From DATJHM01 sp035493895 (lineage in GTDB: Bacteria > Chloroflexota > Ktedonobacteria > Ktedonobacterales > Ktedonobacteraceae), in NCBI GenBank assembly GCA_035493895.1, contig DATJHM010000071.1:1-20131 (forward strand): DNA of 20,131 bases. The letters are read 5' to 3'. Made by a program: the position numbers and the translations under genes. Below, piece after piece: positions 1-7,958 of the stretch; position 1 is the stretch's first letter, and each line of letters starts with the position of its first letter. The notes below the pieces were generated by a model. That model was not told where the DNA came from, made no database searches, and saw nothing but the letters and a program-made list of their open reading frames with translations.

Positions 1-224
1 AGAAACCCGCGAGGCCCTCCTCCGGCCTTCAACTCAAGCGGCTCCTCGCTGATCATGTGCGCGGCAGCTGAGATCTCGAGCAGGAGAAAATACTGGCCTC
101 CGATAAAGAAGCCGCCCGCATCGGGCTCGCTCGCTTTCTGAAACCCGAGTGTGTCCTGATAAAATCTCCTGCATTTGTCCATATCTCGCACGAATACTAC
201 CATTGCTTCGATCCCGTTAAACAT
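1..224 (-). CDS. VOC-superfamily (glyoxalase/bleomycin-resistance-like) protein, 3' end cut off by the window
   Basis: Reading the minus strand from the ATG at 224-222 gives 74 uninterrupted codons that run off the window edge. The N-terminus (MFNGIEAMVVFVRDMDKC, then RRFYQDTLGF) is the classic first beta-alpha-beta unit of a vicinal-oxygen-chelate domain: a hydrophobic strand, then the D-x-x-x-x-x-x-F-Y-x-x-x-L-G-F helix. A purine-rich ribosome site (GGAAGAGAGGGAA) sits just upstream of the ATG. VOC proteins bind a metal and act as lyases, dioxygenases or drug-binding proteins; the substrate cannot be told from this fragment. It lies on the same strand as the YciI-like and second VOC genes, but with gaps of 100-160 bases, so co-transcription is possible and not shown. 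Confidence 0.8.
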   Translation of the reverse strand, partial: MFNGIEAMVVFVRDMDKCRRFYQDTLGFQKASEPDAGGFFIGGQYFLLLEISAAAHMISEEPLELKAGGGPRGF

Positions 225-388
225 GGCTTCCCTCTCTTCCTTCTTTGTCGAACCATCACGTAGTCTATACTTATGCATCCTTCTACTTCTTGAGGTGCAA
301 AATATCTGTGCTCTACAAGAAATAGAGTAGCATAAAAGAAGAGACAAAGCTTCTCTCATCTTGCTCTATTTTGCAATAGAATATGTTT

Positions 389-697
389 TTAAGCGAAGAT
401 ATTCGCCCACTCGCGGATGTACCATGTGCGCACCAGATCATTCTGCACGAATGGGTCACCTTTGATATACTCTTCGGCTGCCTCACGCGTCGTGCTGACG
501 GCCATCGTGCTCAGCGGCTCCTGCGGGTTATTCAGGAAAGCCCCCGCCATCAGCAGCGTGCCGCGAGCATGCCATTCTTTCGAGCGCGCAATATGAGCGG
601 CAACCATAGCAGGCTGCTGCGCAACCGCATCCTCAAAGGACGCAAAAGAGGTCACGACAAAAACGACATAATAGACCCGCTGTTGAGGAATGTCCAT
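389..697 (-). CDS. YciI-like (YCII domain) small protein
   Basis: A 102-residue protein, the usual length of a stand-alone YCII domain. It shows the family pattern: an N-terminal strand (YYVVFVVTSF), a helix with a conserved His (AAHIARSKEWHARG), the strand LLMAGAFLNNP, a helix with acidic residues (TTREAAEEYIKGDPF) and a final strand ending in W-x-x-REW. The GDPF motif near residues 79-82 is typical of the family. YCII proteins are ferredoxin-like dimers; a few take part in dehalogenation or muconolactone-type chemistry, but most have no known reaction. AGGAGGGA lies seven bases upstream of the ATG at 697 and fixes the start. It sits between two VOC genes on the same strand, which may hint at small-molecule detoxification (inference). 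Confidence 0.85.
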   Translation of the reverse strand: MDIPQQRVYYVVFVVTSFASFEDAVAQQPAMVAAHIARSKEWHARGTLLMAGAFLNNPQEPLSTMAVSTTREAAEEYIKGDPFVQNDLVRTWYIREWANIFA

Positions 698-805
698 AGT
701 TCTTCCCTCCTCTGCTCTCTTGAGAATAGATATGTCTTATTGGACATATGGATGTATCATAAACCGCAAGTTTGCTGCTCATCTGGGAAATGAGCAGCAA
801 ACCTG

Positions 806-1210
806 TTATCCCTGGCGTCTGCCACCCAGAGGAAAATGCTCCCAGGGATTCTCATTGGCCGTAATTCGGTACCCATCGGGATCAGCAAAGACAAAGTGAC
901 GTCCAAACGGCCCATCAGAGGGCGGCTTGATAATCGTCACACCCGCCGCCTCCAGGTTGGCACACAATGCATCGACCTGATCACAATCAAGCCAGAGCGC
1001 CACGCCCAATCCCGGCTGCGCGACCTCATCCAGGTTCACGGTTGCCTGACTGAGCGCAAAAGGGATCGTGCTGGTATCAAAGGCAACCACTCCGGGAGTG
1101 TCGAAGCGCGGATCGACGATCAAACCCAGCATCTCCGTGTAAAATGCACGCGATACAGAGAGATTGCGCACCTGCAAACCGAAAAAATCAGGTCCAAGTA
1201 ATTTAGCCAT
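806..1210 (-). CDS. VOC-superfamily (glyoxalase-like) protein
   Basis: A complete 134-residue single-chain VOC protein with two beta-alpha-beta-beta-beta modules. The first module runs over about residues 8-60 (FFGLQVRNLSVSRAFYTEML), the second over about 65-125 (VALWLDCDQVDALCANLEAAG, then FADPDGYRITANE). The closing D-P-D-G-Y-x-I-x-x-x-E has a Glu at the position that is a metal ligand in many glyoxalase I and ring-cleaving relatives. The ATG at 1210 is preceded by AAGGAAGC. Reaction and substrate cannot be assigned; glyoxalase, antibiotic-binding and dioxygenase-like members look alike at this level. It is distinct from the truncated VOC protein at the window start, so this looks like two family members close together and not a broken copy. 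Confidence 0.85.
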   Translation of the reverse strand: MAKLLGPDFFGLQVRNLSVSRAFYTEMLGLIVDPRFDTPGVVAFDTSTIPFALSQATVNLDEVAQPGLGVALWLDCDQVDALCANLEAAGVTIIKPPSDGPFGRHFVFADPDGYRITANENPWEHFPLGGRRQG

Positions 1211-1338
1211 ATGCTTGCTTCCTTATATTCCCTTGTAGAATAGTTACAACACTTATGCCCATAGTTTACCTGCGGCCAGTGACAACAGCGTGTCAGCAGC
1301 GCAGCAACTTTTTGCAACGGAAAATAGTCCAAAAAAAA

Positions 1339-1371
1339 ACGATGACACGCCTTCACTAGACGTGTCATCGT
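1339..1371 (-). terminator. Rho-independent terminator of the beta-hydroxyacid dehydrogenase gene
   Basis: A perfect 11-bp inverted repeat (ACGATGACACG at 1339-1349, CGTGTCATCGT at 1361-1371) encloses an 11-base loop. It is flanked at 1331-1339 by a run of A, which reads as a T-run on the minus strand directly after the stem. It lies about 20 bases past the stop codon at 1393. Confidence 0.9.
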
Positions 1372-1392
1372 GAGACAGGAAGCAGGGAAGGC

Positions 1393-2313
1393 TTATTGCT
1401 CTTTCTTGCCAGTGGGCAAGCCATTCAGCTCTTCCATGAAACGTAGCATCACCGAAAAGTCTTCGTCATGCCCCTGTGCCATAGCAGCAGCATACATCTG
1501 TGCAGCGGCAGCTGTGGCAGGCATGGCAACAGAAAGTTTTGCGGCCATCTGCAAAATTAAACTGAAGTCTTTGCGCATCAAAGGGAGCGCAAAGTTCACT
1601 GGATAGGTCTCATTCTTCAGATTCGTCAGCTTGGCTTTGTGCGCCGGTGCGATCGCGGTCGTCTGTCCCAGCACTTCGACCAGTTGCTGCTTATCCAGGC
1701 CAGCTTTCTCACCCAGCGAGACCGCCTCAGCAACCGCCTGCAATCCCAGGCCCAGCAACGTATTCACGACCATCTTCATCGTGGTCCCTGCACCGCTGGC
1801 CCCCATATAAAAGATGGATTTGCCCAGTTGATCCAGGATAGGTTTACAGCGTTGATAGACTTCTTGCTCTCCCCCCACAAAGATCACCAGATTGCCCTCG
1901 CTGGCCTGGGGCGTACTACCAGAGACAGCGGAATCGATCATGTGCGCGCCTTTCTCCTGCGCAGACGCAAATACGCGCCGGGATACCTCAGGAGACACAG
2001 TACTGAGATCGATAATGGTCGTCTGCGGCCGTACGCCCGCCAGCACGCCATCGGGTCCGTACATGATCGCCTCTACGGCAAAGTTATCCGTCACAATGGA
2101 CATCACGACGTCACATTGTGCGGCAAGATCACATGGACGTTCAGCCGTCTGGATGCCGTTCTTGCGCGCTACCTCCAATGCCTTCTCTTTCGTACGATCA
2201 TAGACCGTCACACTGTATCCCGCCTGCACCAGACGTTGCACCATCAGCACGCCCATATAGCCTAAACCGATGAAACCAATGCCTGGTTTCCCCTGCGAAT
2301 TATATGTTGTCAT
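1393..2313 (-). CDS. NAD(P)-dependent beta-hydroxyacid dehydrogenase (3-hydroxyisobutyrate / tartronate-semialdehyde reductase type)
   Basis: 306 residues, the normal size for this family. The N-terminal Rossmann fold carries G-F-I-G-L-G-Y-M-G at 13-21. The substrate loop is D127-S-A-V-S-G132, matching the family D-A-P-V-S-G signature. The G-A-S-G-A-G-T-T-M-K180-M-V-V-N184 helix supplies the catalytic Lys and its partner Asn. The C-terminal half is the all-helical domain that completes the active site of the dimer. Enzymes of this family oxidise short beta-hydroxyacids or reduce the semialdehyde, or in the GLYR-type branch reduce succinic semialdehyde; which substrate applies here is not visible. 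It is a single-gene unit with its own terminator at 1339-1371. The AT-rich spacer at 2314-2801 divides it from the divergent sensor pair. Confidence 0.9.
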   Translation of the reverse strand: MTTYNSQGKPGIGFIGLGYMGVLMVQRLVQAGYSVTVYDRTKEKALEVARKNGIQTAERPCDLAAQCDVVMSIVTDNFAVEAIMYGPDGVLAGVRPQTTIIDLSTVSPEVSRRVFASAQEKGAHMIDSAVSGSTPQASEGNLVIFVGGEQEVYQRCKPILDQLGKSIFYMGASGAGTTMKMVVNTLLGLGLQAVAEAVSLGEKAGLDKQQLVEVLGQTTAIAPAHKAKLTNLKNETYPVNFALPLMRKDFSLILQMAAKLSVAMPATAAAAQMYAAAMAQGHDEDFSVMLRFMEELNGLPTGKKEQ

Positions 2314-2801
2314 TTATCTCTGCCCTTTCCGCAAAGTATGAAAATTACGTCAGAGACTTCGCAGCTCTAACGCATCTATTCACAGGGCAATACGTTTCCA
2401 CTTTCCAGAAGGTTTCAGCTAGCGACCGCAAGCAAGGCGCTACCTCGCCCCGCCTTTCACTCAACACCATCCCTCATTCACAGCTTTTCTACTGCAAATT
2501 TACTATATTTATGTAAACCTGCATACTTTATAAAGTATATTTACGTACATTTATATGTTACACATGATGTATTAATAAGATTTTAATATATATATCTGCA
2601 TAGATATGATATATTGCACGTAGTAGAAATGAATATCACTTCATTATTATTTTGTATCTTATTACCGCTGAAACAACGGGCAGGATCACATATGCAGAAA
2701 TGCAGGGGTGAGCGTATCGGCACAAGGGAAAGATGGTAGAGAAGGGATTTCCTGAAAAGTGACCATCAGGAAACCTCATAGATGGTTGTGGCAGGTGCAT
2801 C
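2314..2801. promoter_or_regulatory. AT-rich divergent intergenic region with a 16-bp palindrome
   Basis: No gene is supported in this 488-base gap between divergent transcription units. Positions 2505-2650 are strongly AT-rich. They contain the perfect 16-bp palindrome ATACTTTATAAAGTAT (2523-2538), a TA-rich run (2588-2600) and TATA-like stretches, so promoters for one or both directions are likely here. No single -35/-10 pair stands out enough to annotate. Confidence 0.5.
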
Positions 2802-3335
2802 ATGGATCAGGAAAACATCGACGCAAGTGCAGGGCTGGCATTCAGCCTTCTCTTATTTGAGAAATATGGCAAAACAGGAGCGTTGCAAGCTGAGATGCAA
2901 CATGTGCCTGGCATACACGGACCTTGTAAAGGGCATTTGCATCTGATCGCAGGAAAGGTTGCTACCAGTTATTTAGAGGACCAGCGGGGACAACACTTTC
3001 TCATCAGCAAAGAACAGATGATTCGCCTCGATAGTGAAAAGGGCCCCTTTGAATGGATGCTGACGCCGTTGCCAGCGCCTCCTGCCGCGCAACCAATGGC
3101 CTATATGCAGCCAACAGCCCATGAACCAGTCCCCCGGCGCATTGCAGCGCTCGATCTCGACAAGCTTCAGGGATGGAATGCCATGCAAAAGATGATGCTC
3201 TCGCTCATCTTCGAGGCAATTGATGGACAACGCACCATAGCAGAAATCAAGGCAATCACGCCTCTGAAACCAGCAGTAATAGAAGAAGGACTGCGTATCC
3301 TCTTCGCCTTAAACGTTATTAACATCTCCTCATAG
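2802..3335 (+). CDS. Unknown 177-aa protein with a C-terminal winged-helix-like segment, paired with a membrane sensor
   Basis: No confident family. About residues 1-88 form an alpha/beta domain (LAFSLLLFEKYGKTGALQ, then GHLHLIAGKVATSYLED). This resembles in style the DUF4388/PatA-type domains that carry a G-x-L-x-L-x-x-G-K pattern. A proline-rich hinge follows (about 90-112, PLPAPPAAQPMAY). The C-terminal 60 residues (KMMLSLIFEAIDGQRTIAEI, then VIEEGLRILFALNVI) look like a helix-turn-helix with wing. No membrane segment or signal peptide is present. The ATG has AGGTG a few bases upstream. The stop codon TAG at 3333-3335 lies 23 bases before the ATG of the next gene, so the two are almost certainly co-transcribed. 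A role as cytoplasmic partner of that sensor is inference. Confidence 0.75.
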   Translation: MDQENIDASAGLAFSLLLFEKYGKTGALQAEMQHVPGIHGPCKGHLHLIAGKVATSYLEDQRGQHFLISKEQMIRLDSEKGPFEWMLTPLPAPPAAQPMAYMQPTAHEPVPRRIAALDLDKLQGWNAMQKMMLSLIFEAIDGQRTIAEIKAITPLKPAVIEEGLRILFALNVINISS

Positions 3336-3358
3336 TGGAAAGGGTGGTTAAAAGTATC

Positions 3359-4516
3359 ATGATGAATAACACATTGATGCCCGATAGGGAGAACTCAGCA
3401 ATAAGCACCAGGGGCTGGTCAGCAGGAGAAGTTGTCGAGATAGAGGATACGGGTGGCAAAGGTTTTTTCCAGTGGTGGTACCATCTCACGGCAATTCCCG
3501 AGCCTCCGAGCACCGCCAGTTTCCTCAAACGAGAGGCGGCTCGTCGCAGTCGCATGGTCAGCATCGTCTGTTTCTCTTTCATCATCACCATGCTCTTTTG
3601 CTTACCGGCCAGCTTTTTTATTCCCAACCGTATCACCATATTCACAACCAGCATGATGCTCGTCATCCCCATCATCTCGCTGATTTTCAACCGTTTTCAG
3701 CAGCAACTGCTGGCTGGCATACTTCTTGTCGTCGCCTTACAGCTCGCTATTATGCTCGTCGTTCTTACCACCACACCGTTAGATGAGGTGAGCCTTCCCA
3801 TCTACGATCTGCTCACCATGACCGAACTGCTCGCGGTCTCACTGCTGCCAGTACGTAGCGTCTTCTTCGTCGGCTCAATCAATTGTATCTTCATCTCAAC
3901 CAGCCTCATTATCCAACCACATACCACGGCTCTGGCGGCCGATCTGGCGACACAGGCTGTTGCCATACATATTAAACCCATCGCGCTGCAAATCCTGGTT
4001 GCGGCCATCTCGTATCTCTGGGTCACCAGTGCCCACCGGGCCGCAATACGTGCCGATCGAGCAGAAATGGTCGCCAATCTCGAGCACGCGCTGGGCGAAC
4101 AGAAACGTCGTCTGGAAGAAGGGGTGGAACAAATTTTGCAGACGCATGTCGCCATCGCGAATGGCAATCTGGGCGCACGCGCTCCTCTTACGCAGGATAC
4201 TATGCTCTGGCAGATCGCGCGGGCACTCAATACCCTGCTTGTCCGCTTCCAACGAGCCTCAATGGCAGAAAAAGAGCTTCGTCACATCCAGCAAGCTATC
4301 ACGGACACCACACAAAGCATCCAACAGGCAGAGGAGCGACATCAGCAGCCCAGCCTGATCATGACACAGAGCGCCCTCGATTCGCTCATCGTCACCTTGC
4401 ACGGCAAAACGATCATCGGCGTCCAGCCATCTGCCCAGCTCATGTATCCAGCAGATCAGCCACAAAAAACGCCTCTATCCTATCCGCAAAACATCTTTGG
4501 AGAAAATGGGCAATAA
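3359..4516 (+). CDS. Integral membrane protein with about six TM helices and a HAMP-like/coiled-coil tail (orphan sensor)
   Basis: The ORF is open from a GTG at 3335, but the tandem ATGs at 3359/3362 are preferred: GGAAAGGGTGG (3337-3347) lies at a suitable distance before them and nothing like it precedes the GTG. From the ATG the protein has 385 residues. After a soluble N-terminus (about 1-62), hydrophobic helices occur at roughly 65-84, 91-110, 116-137, 143-157, 160-178 and 197-214. A long charged helix follows, then a HAMP-like segment (VEQILQTHVAIANGNLGARA, about 236-290) and a further coiled coil (about 295-330). The last 60 residues are low in structure. No histidine kinase, GGDEF or methyl-accepting domain follows the HAMP-like part, so the output is unclear. 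The preceding gene ends 23 bases before, implying a two-gene sensor unit. Confidence 0.8.
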   Translation: MMNNTLMPDRENSAISTRGWSAGEVVEIEDTGGKGFFQWWYHLTAIPEPPSTASFLKREAARRSRMVSIVCFSFIITMLFCLPASFFIPNRITIFTTSMMLVIPIISLIFNRFQQQLLAGILLVVALQLAIMLVVLTTTPLDEVSLPIYDLLTMTELLAVSLLPVRSVFFVGSINCIFISTSLIIQPHTTALAADLATQAVAIHIKPIALQILVAAISYLWVTSAHRAAIRADRAEMVANLEHALGEQKRRLEEGVEQILQTHVAIANGNLGARAPLTQDTMLWQIARALNTLLVRFQRASMAEKELRHIQQAITDTTQSIQQAEERHQQPSLIMTQSALDSLIVTLHGKTIIGVQPSAQLMYPADQPQKTPLSYPQNIFGENGQ

Positions 4517-4562
4517 CCGAAAACAGCCACGAGACCAAAACGTCTGTCATCATCTGAGGTAG

Positions 4563-4800
4563 GGACAGGGTTTATCCCTGTCCAATGGGGGGTCGCCCAT
4601 TCCTGGGACCTTCATCCCTTCCCGCAAATCTTCATCCCTGTCCAATGGGGGGTTCTCCCCTGCCTGGGACCTTCATTCCCTCGTGCAGCCTTTTATCCCT
4701 ATCCGACAGCCTTCATCCCTTCCCGCAAGCCTTCATCCCTGTTCACTGGAGATTCTCTTCTGCCTGGAATCTTCACCTTTCCCGTAAACCTTCATCCCTA
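4563..4800 (+). repeat. Degenerate ~60-bp tandem repeat between convergent genes, opening with a hairpin
   Basis: Units begin with TTCATCCCTGTCC or variants at 4571, 4631, 4691, 4731 and 4791, a spacing of 60, 60, 40 and 60 bases. The first two units also share CCAATGGGGGG and CCTGGGACCTTCAT. The leading inverted repeat GGACAGGG (4563-4570) / CCCTGTCC (4576-4583) with loop TTTAT could fold in RNA from either strand and may end transcription between the sensor gene and the DtxR-family gene. The last unit overlaps the 3' end of that gene. Confidence 0.7.
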
Positions 4801-5496
4801 TCCAGCGGCCTTGGTCACCAGAACATGCTGCATCACCGTTCCGCCTACCGCCTGTGTCGTCTCACCGATCCGCAATGTATAGACATCGCCATAGGGGGCT
4901 ATCGCTTCAACCAGAACAGTTGCTCCCGGCACCAGACCAATTGAAGAGAGATAGCGCAACATATCTGCATTATCATCGCTCACACGCCGCACCACGCCCA
5001 GCACGCCCGGCTGTAGCTCTGATAGCGGCTGCATTTGCATCACCACGACCTGACCCATCTTCGAGGGGATCGGATCTCCATGAGGATCAGCCGTCGGATG
5101 ATGCAACATCATATCCATACGGTCCTCAAAAGCTTCAGAGATGGCATGCTCCATGCGTTCAGCTTCCGCATCCACCTCATCCAGAGAAAAACCCATGATT
5201 TGTACCAGAAACGTCTCCAGCAAACGATGATGGCGTACCAGCTCGGCCGCCGCCATCTCCCCTTCCGCCGTCAGAACAATGCCATGATACGGCGTATGGC
5301 GTACATATCCCTTCTCCGCCAACCACTTAAATAGCTGCGTCACGGTGGCATCACTCAGCTGACCACTTGGCTCCAGTGCTTGCAAACGTTCACGCATCAC
5401 TGAAGTCGTAATCCGCTCACCACGCTCGTGCAGCTTGTAGCACACCTTCAGGCAATCGACGGTGCGTGTGGGCAAAGATCGGACATCAAAACTCAT
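4798..5496 (-). CDS. DtxR/MntR-family metal-dependent transcriptional regulator with C-terminal FeoA-like domain
   Basis: Start chosen at 5496: GAGGAG lies six bases upstream, while the longer ORF start at 5547 has no ribosome site. The 232-residue product has an N-terminal winged helix (about 5-75; recognition helix near LSDATVTQLFKWLAEKGYV), a dimerisation and metal-binding domain (about 76-145) and an SH3-like FeoA domain (about 150-232). In the metal domain H90, E94, E113, E116 and H117 align by eye with DtxR H79, E83, C102, E105 and H106. The Cys-to-Glu change at position 113 matches MntR (Glu99 of the Bacillus protein), which suggests Mn(II) sensing, although MntR itself lacks the FeoA domain. 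Such proteins repress metal uptake genes when loaded; no transporter lies nearby, so regulation in trans is likely. Confidence 0.9.
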   Translation of the reverse strand: MSFDVRSLPTRTVDCLKVCYKLHERGERITTSVMRERLQALEPSGQLSDATVTQLFKWLAEKGYVRHTPYHGIVLTAEGEMAAAELVRHHRLLETFLVQIMGFSLDEVDAEAERMEHAISEAFEDRMDMMLHHPTADPHGDPIPSKMGQVVVMQMQPLSELQPGVLGVVRRVSDDNADMLRYLSSIGLVPGATVLVEAIAPYGDVYTLRIGETTQAVGGTVMQHVLVTKAAG

Positions 5497-5871
5497 CAAT
5501 TTCTCCTCACTCGCAATTCTATTTGCTCGTCTCACAGAAGGTATCATATTCGCACAGAGCTTTCAACTCCCTGAATCTGACGGATCTGATCTCTCGCTAG
5601 CTAGCAACCTATAAGAAAATACGCAGAAATGCCGTTACGCTTCTCTCTCTCTCTACAAAGTCCTGTCTCTATTGTACCGTATTTCACGTTGTACGTCAGT
5701 AATAGCATAGCACGAGCGGGAAAGGATAGATAGTGCAGAAGTATCACGATGAGACACGCTCACTATCCCACTCACAAAAAACAACCGACCTGCTTTACAG
5801 CAAGAGAGCGAAAAATATGACATACTAGAAAGATAAATGCCTATCAGCTTATTTTTTCTTGAGAGGTAAAT
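5497..5871. promoter_or_regulatory. Divergent promoter region, no gene seen
   Basis: This 375-base gap between the DtxR-family gene and the aldo/keto reductase shows no credible ORF. It holds a short palindrome GCTAGCTAGC (about 5597-5606), a CT-dinucleotide run (about 5643-5655) and an AT-rich stretch before 5872. A metalloregulator operator could lie here, but no DtxR-box palindrome could be picked out with confidence. Confidence 0.4.
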
Positions 5872-6882
5872 ATGTCAGATACACATCCTGTCGAATTTGC
5901 TCAAAACCGCTATGAGCAAATGTCCTACCGCCGCAGTGGACGTTCGGGCCTGCGTCTTCCCGCTATTTCGCTTGGGGCCTGGGAGACGTTCGGCGGCTAT
6001 CGCGGAGAAGAGATCGCCCGCGCCTGCCTCTACCGCGCCTTTGACCTGGGCATTACGCACTTTGACCTGGCGAACAACTACGGTCGCCCGGCCGGGAATG
6101 CCGAACAGGTGGTAGGCACTATTCTCCGCGATATGCCACGCGATGAACTCATTATTTCCACCAAAGCTGGTTACTATATGTGGCCCGGTCCCTATGGTGA
6201 TAAACTTTCAAAAAAATATCTTGTCGCCAGCCTGGATCAATCACTCAAACGTCTCGGCCTGGACTATGTGGACATCTTCTATGCCCATCGGCCCGATCCT
6301 GAGACACCCCTGGAAGAGACCATGGCCGCTCTGGACCTGATCGTCAAACAGGGGAAGGCGCTCTATGTCGGCGTCAGCAATTTTCCGGGGGCTTATTTTG
6401 AAGAGGCCGTCGAGGTCACCAAACGCCTGGGATTGACCCCGATCACAATCCATCAGCCTCGCTATAATCCTCTGGACCGCAAACCCGAACACGATCTCTT
6501 TGAGCATACACTGCGTGCTGGCACTGGCGTTATCTCGTACAGTCCTCTGGCACAGGGTCTACTCAGCACCAAATATCTGGGTACCTCTATCCCTAAGGAC
6601 TCACGAGCGGCGGCCTGGTGGGGAAGAGAAAGCAACGAACAGGTGCTCTCTCCTGAAAAACTCACACAGATACAGCGCCTCAACCAGATTGCTCAACAAA
6701 GAGGCCAGACCCTCGCCCAGATGGCACTGGCCTGGAACCTGCACCATCCAGCCGTGACCAGCGTGCTGATCGGGGCTTCAAAGGTCGAGCAGATTGAGGA
6801 AAACGTCGCCGCGCTGAACAATCTGGAATTCAGCGAGGAAGAACTCAAAGCGATCGACGAAATCGCACCACTCTTCGCTTAG
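5872..6882 (+). CDS. Aldo/keto reductase, L-glyceraldehyde-3-phosphate reductase (YghZ/GPR) type
   Basis: 336 residues forming one TIM barrel. The NADPH-dependent AKR tetrad is intact: D65 and Y70 (in FDLANNYGRPAGNAEQ), K98 (ISTKAG) and H139 (YAHRPDPETPLEET). Features of the YghZ branch are visible: WPGPYGDKLSKKYL after the Lys, SLKRLGLDYVDIFYAHR, the Q-P-x-Y-N loop and SPLAQGLLSTKYL. The C-terminal SVLIGASKVEQIEEN is the usual AKR cofactor 2'-phosphate pocket. Relatives reduce L-glyceraldehyde 3-phosphate and other aldehydes such as methylglyoxal; the exact substrate here is inferred from similarity. GAGAGGT lies five bases before the ATG. It is a single-gene unit, convergent with glk, and the intervening hairpin at 6908-6946 is the probable terminator. 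Confidence 0.92.
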   Translation: MSDTHPVEFAQNRYEQMSYRRSGRSGLRLPAISLGAWETFGGYRGEEIARACLYRAFDLGITHFDLANNYGRPAGNAEQVVGTILRDMPRDELIISTKAGYYMWPGPYGDKLSKKYLVASLDQSLKRLGLDYVDIFYAHRPDPETPLEETMAALDLIVKQGKALYVGVSNFPGAYFEEAVEVTKRLGLTPITIHQPRYNPLDRKPEHDLFEHTLRAGTGVISYSPLAQGLLSTKYLGTSIPKDSRAAAWWGRESNEQVLSPEKLTQIQRLNQIAQQRGQTLAQMALAWNLHHPAVTSVLIGASKVEQIEENVAALNNLEFSEEELKAIDEIAPLFA

Positions 6883-6907
6883 CAAGCAACACGCGACAAA
6901 AACGATG

Positions 6908-6946
6908 ACCAATGGAGGCGCGCTCGACCTATGCGCACCTCCTGGT
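6908..6946. terminator. Hairpin between convergent aldo/keto reductase and glk genes
   Basis: GGAGGCGCGC (6914-6923) pairs with GCGCACCTCC (6933-6942) with one mismatch across a nine-base loop. ACCA (6908-6911) and TGGT (6943-6946) extend the stem past a bulge. There is no long T-run on either side, so this is a hairpin-type bidirectional terminator candidate with lower certainty. Confidence 0.55.
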
Positions 6947-6971
6947 TCACGCATGAAAACAATGCAACTGA

Positions 6972-7958
6972 CTACATATCGAAGCCGTAATAAGCAGCTC
7001 CCAGCAAAGCCGGATACTTATTCAGAATCACATGCACAGGCAGCGATTGCAGCGTCTCTTTAAAACGTCCCTTGTTTTGAAACGCGGACATAAATTCTGG
7101 CCCATCAAACCAGGGGAGCAGCCGTGGAGGCATTCCCCCACCGACGTACACGCCGCCCGTCGCCAGCACCTTCAAGGCCATATTGCCACACTCTCCCCCC
7201 ATAATATGCATGAACATCTTGACTGTTTGCACGCAGAGTGGTGATGGATTTTCCTTGTTTTGCGCAGCATTCACAATGACTGGCGTGCGATCCTTCGTCG
7301 CAGCCAGCTCTTGCGCCACGCCCGGCAATTCTGCAATGCCCGAGGTGTCCAGGAGATACTGATAAATATTCGGCAGGCCGATCCCTGAACAGACATGCTC
7401 ATAGCTCACATGCTGGAAACCATGATTCAATAAATAGCGCAAGAGTCCTATCTCCAGCTCATTCGTGGGCGCAAAATCGGCATGGCCTCCTTCAGAAGGA
7501 TTTGCCAGATAACGTCCCCCGCTCCAGGTCAAGAATCCCTCTCCCAGACCCGTACCGGGCGCAATCACCGCGATCGTGCCATGCACAACAGGCGAGCCCG
7601 CATTTAACGTATACAGATCATCCTTTTGCAGGTAAGGCACGGCATGGGCCATTGCATACAAATCGTTCAATAAATACACTACAGGGACATGAAAGGCCTC
7701 AGCAAGTGCTTTTTCGTCCATATTCCAGGGAAGGTTCGTCACCTTCGCCTTACCAGCAATCACCGGTCCAGCCACGCCAAAACAAGCTCGGAAGAGCGGG
7801 TAGTTCGTCCCCGTCAGAAAATCCTCCACCAGCGCCTCTAAGCTAGGATAACGTCCGCTCGGAAGCGTCGCTTCCAGCACGGGCGTGCGTAATTCTTCTT
7901 TTGATGCAAAAATGGCAAGGCGGGTCTTTGTGCCACCAATGTCACCAGCCAGTAACAT
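6972..7958 (-). CDS. glk: Glucokinase (Glk family, EC 2.7.1.2)
   Basis: 328 residues, close to the 321 of E. coli Glk. The phosphate-1 motif is G-D-I-G-G-T-K-T-R at 5-13. The N-P-W-like segment (TNLPWNMDEKAL) and catalytic D99 (LLNDLYAMAHAV) follow. The ATP-binding turn is A-P-G-T-G-L-G-E at 133-140. The glucose-contacting residues of the family are present as E156 and H159 (PSEGGHADFAP) and E187 (YEHVCSG). The enzyme phosphorylates glucose at O6 using ATP in the cytoplasm, feeding glycolysis. This is the PF02685-type glucokinase and not the ROK type, since the ROK zinc motif is absent. GGAGGA precedes the ATG by seven bases. It is divergent from the Ser/Thr kinase gene across a 242-base gap. 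Confidence 0.95.
   Translation of the reverse strand: MLLAGDIGGTKTRLAIFASKEELRTPVLEATLPSGRYPSLEALVEDFLTGTNYPLFRACFGVAGPVIAGKAKVTNLPWNMDEKALAEAFHVPVVYLLNDLYAMAHAVPYLQKDDLYTLNAGSPVVHGTIAVIAPGTGLGEGFLTWSGGRYLANPSEGGHADFAPTNELEIGLLRYLLNHGFQHVSYEHVCSGIGLPNIYQYLLDTSGIAELPGVAQELAATKDRTPVIVNAAQNKENPSPLCVQTVKMFMHIMGGECGNMALKVLATGGVYVGGGMPPRLLPWFDGPEFMSAFQNKGRFKETLQSLPVHVILNKYPALLGAAYYGFDM

Noticed and set aside
1639..2265. 208-aa plus-strand ORF opposite the dehydrogenase gene
   Set aside because: It lies wholly antisense to a well-supported enzyme gene and shows no domain of its own.
3335..3358. GTG start for the membrane sensor at 3335
   Set aside because: No ribosome site precedes it; GGAAAGGGTGG lies between the GTG and the ATG at 3359.
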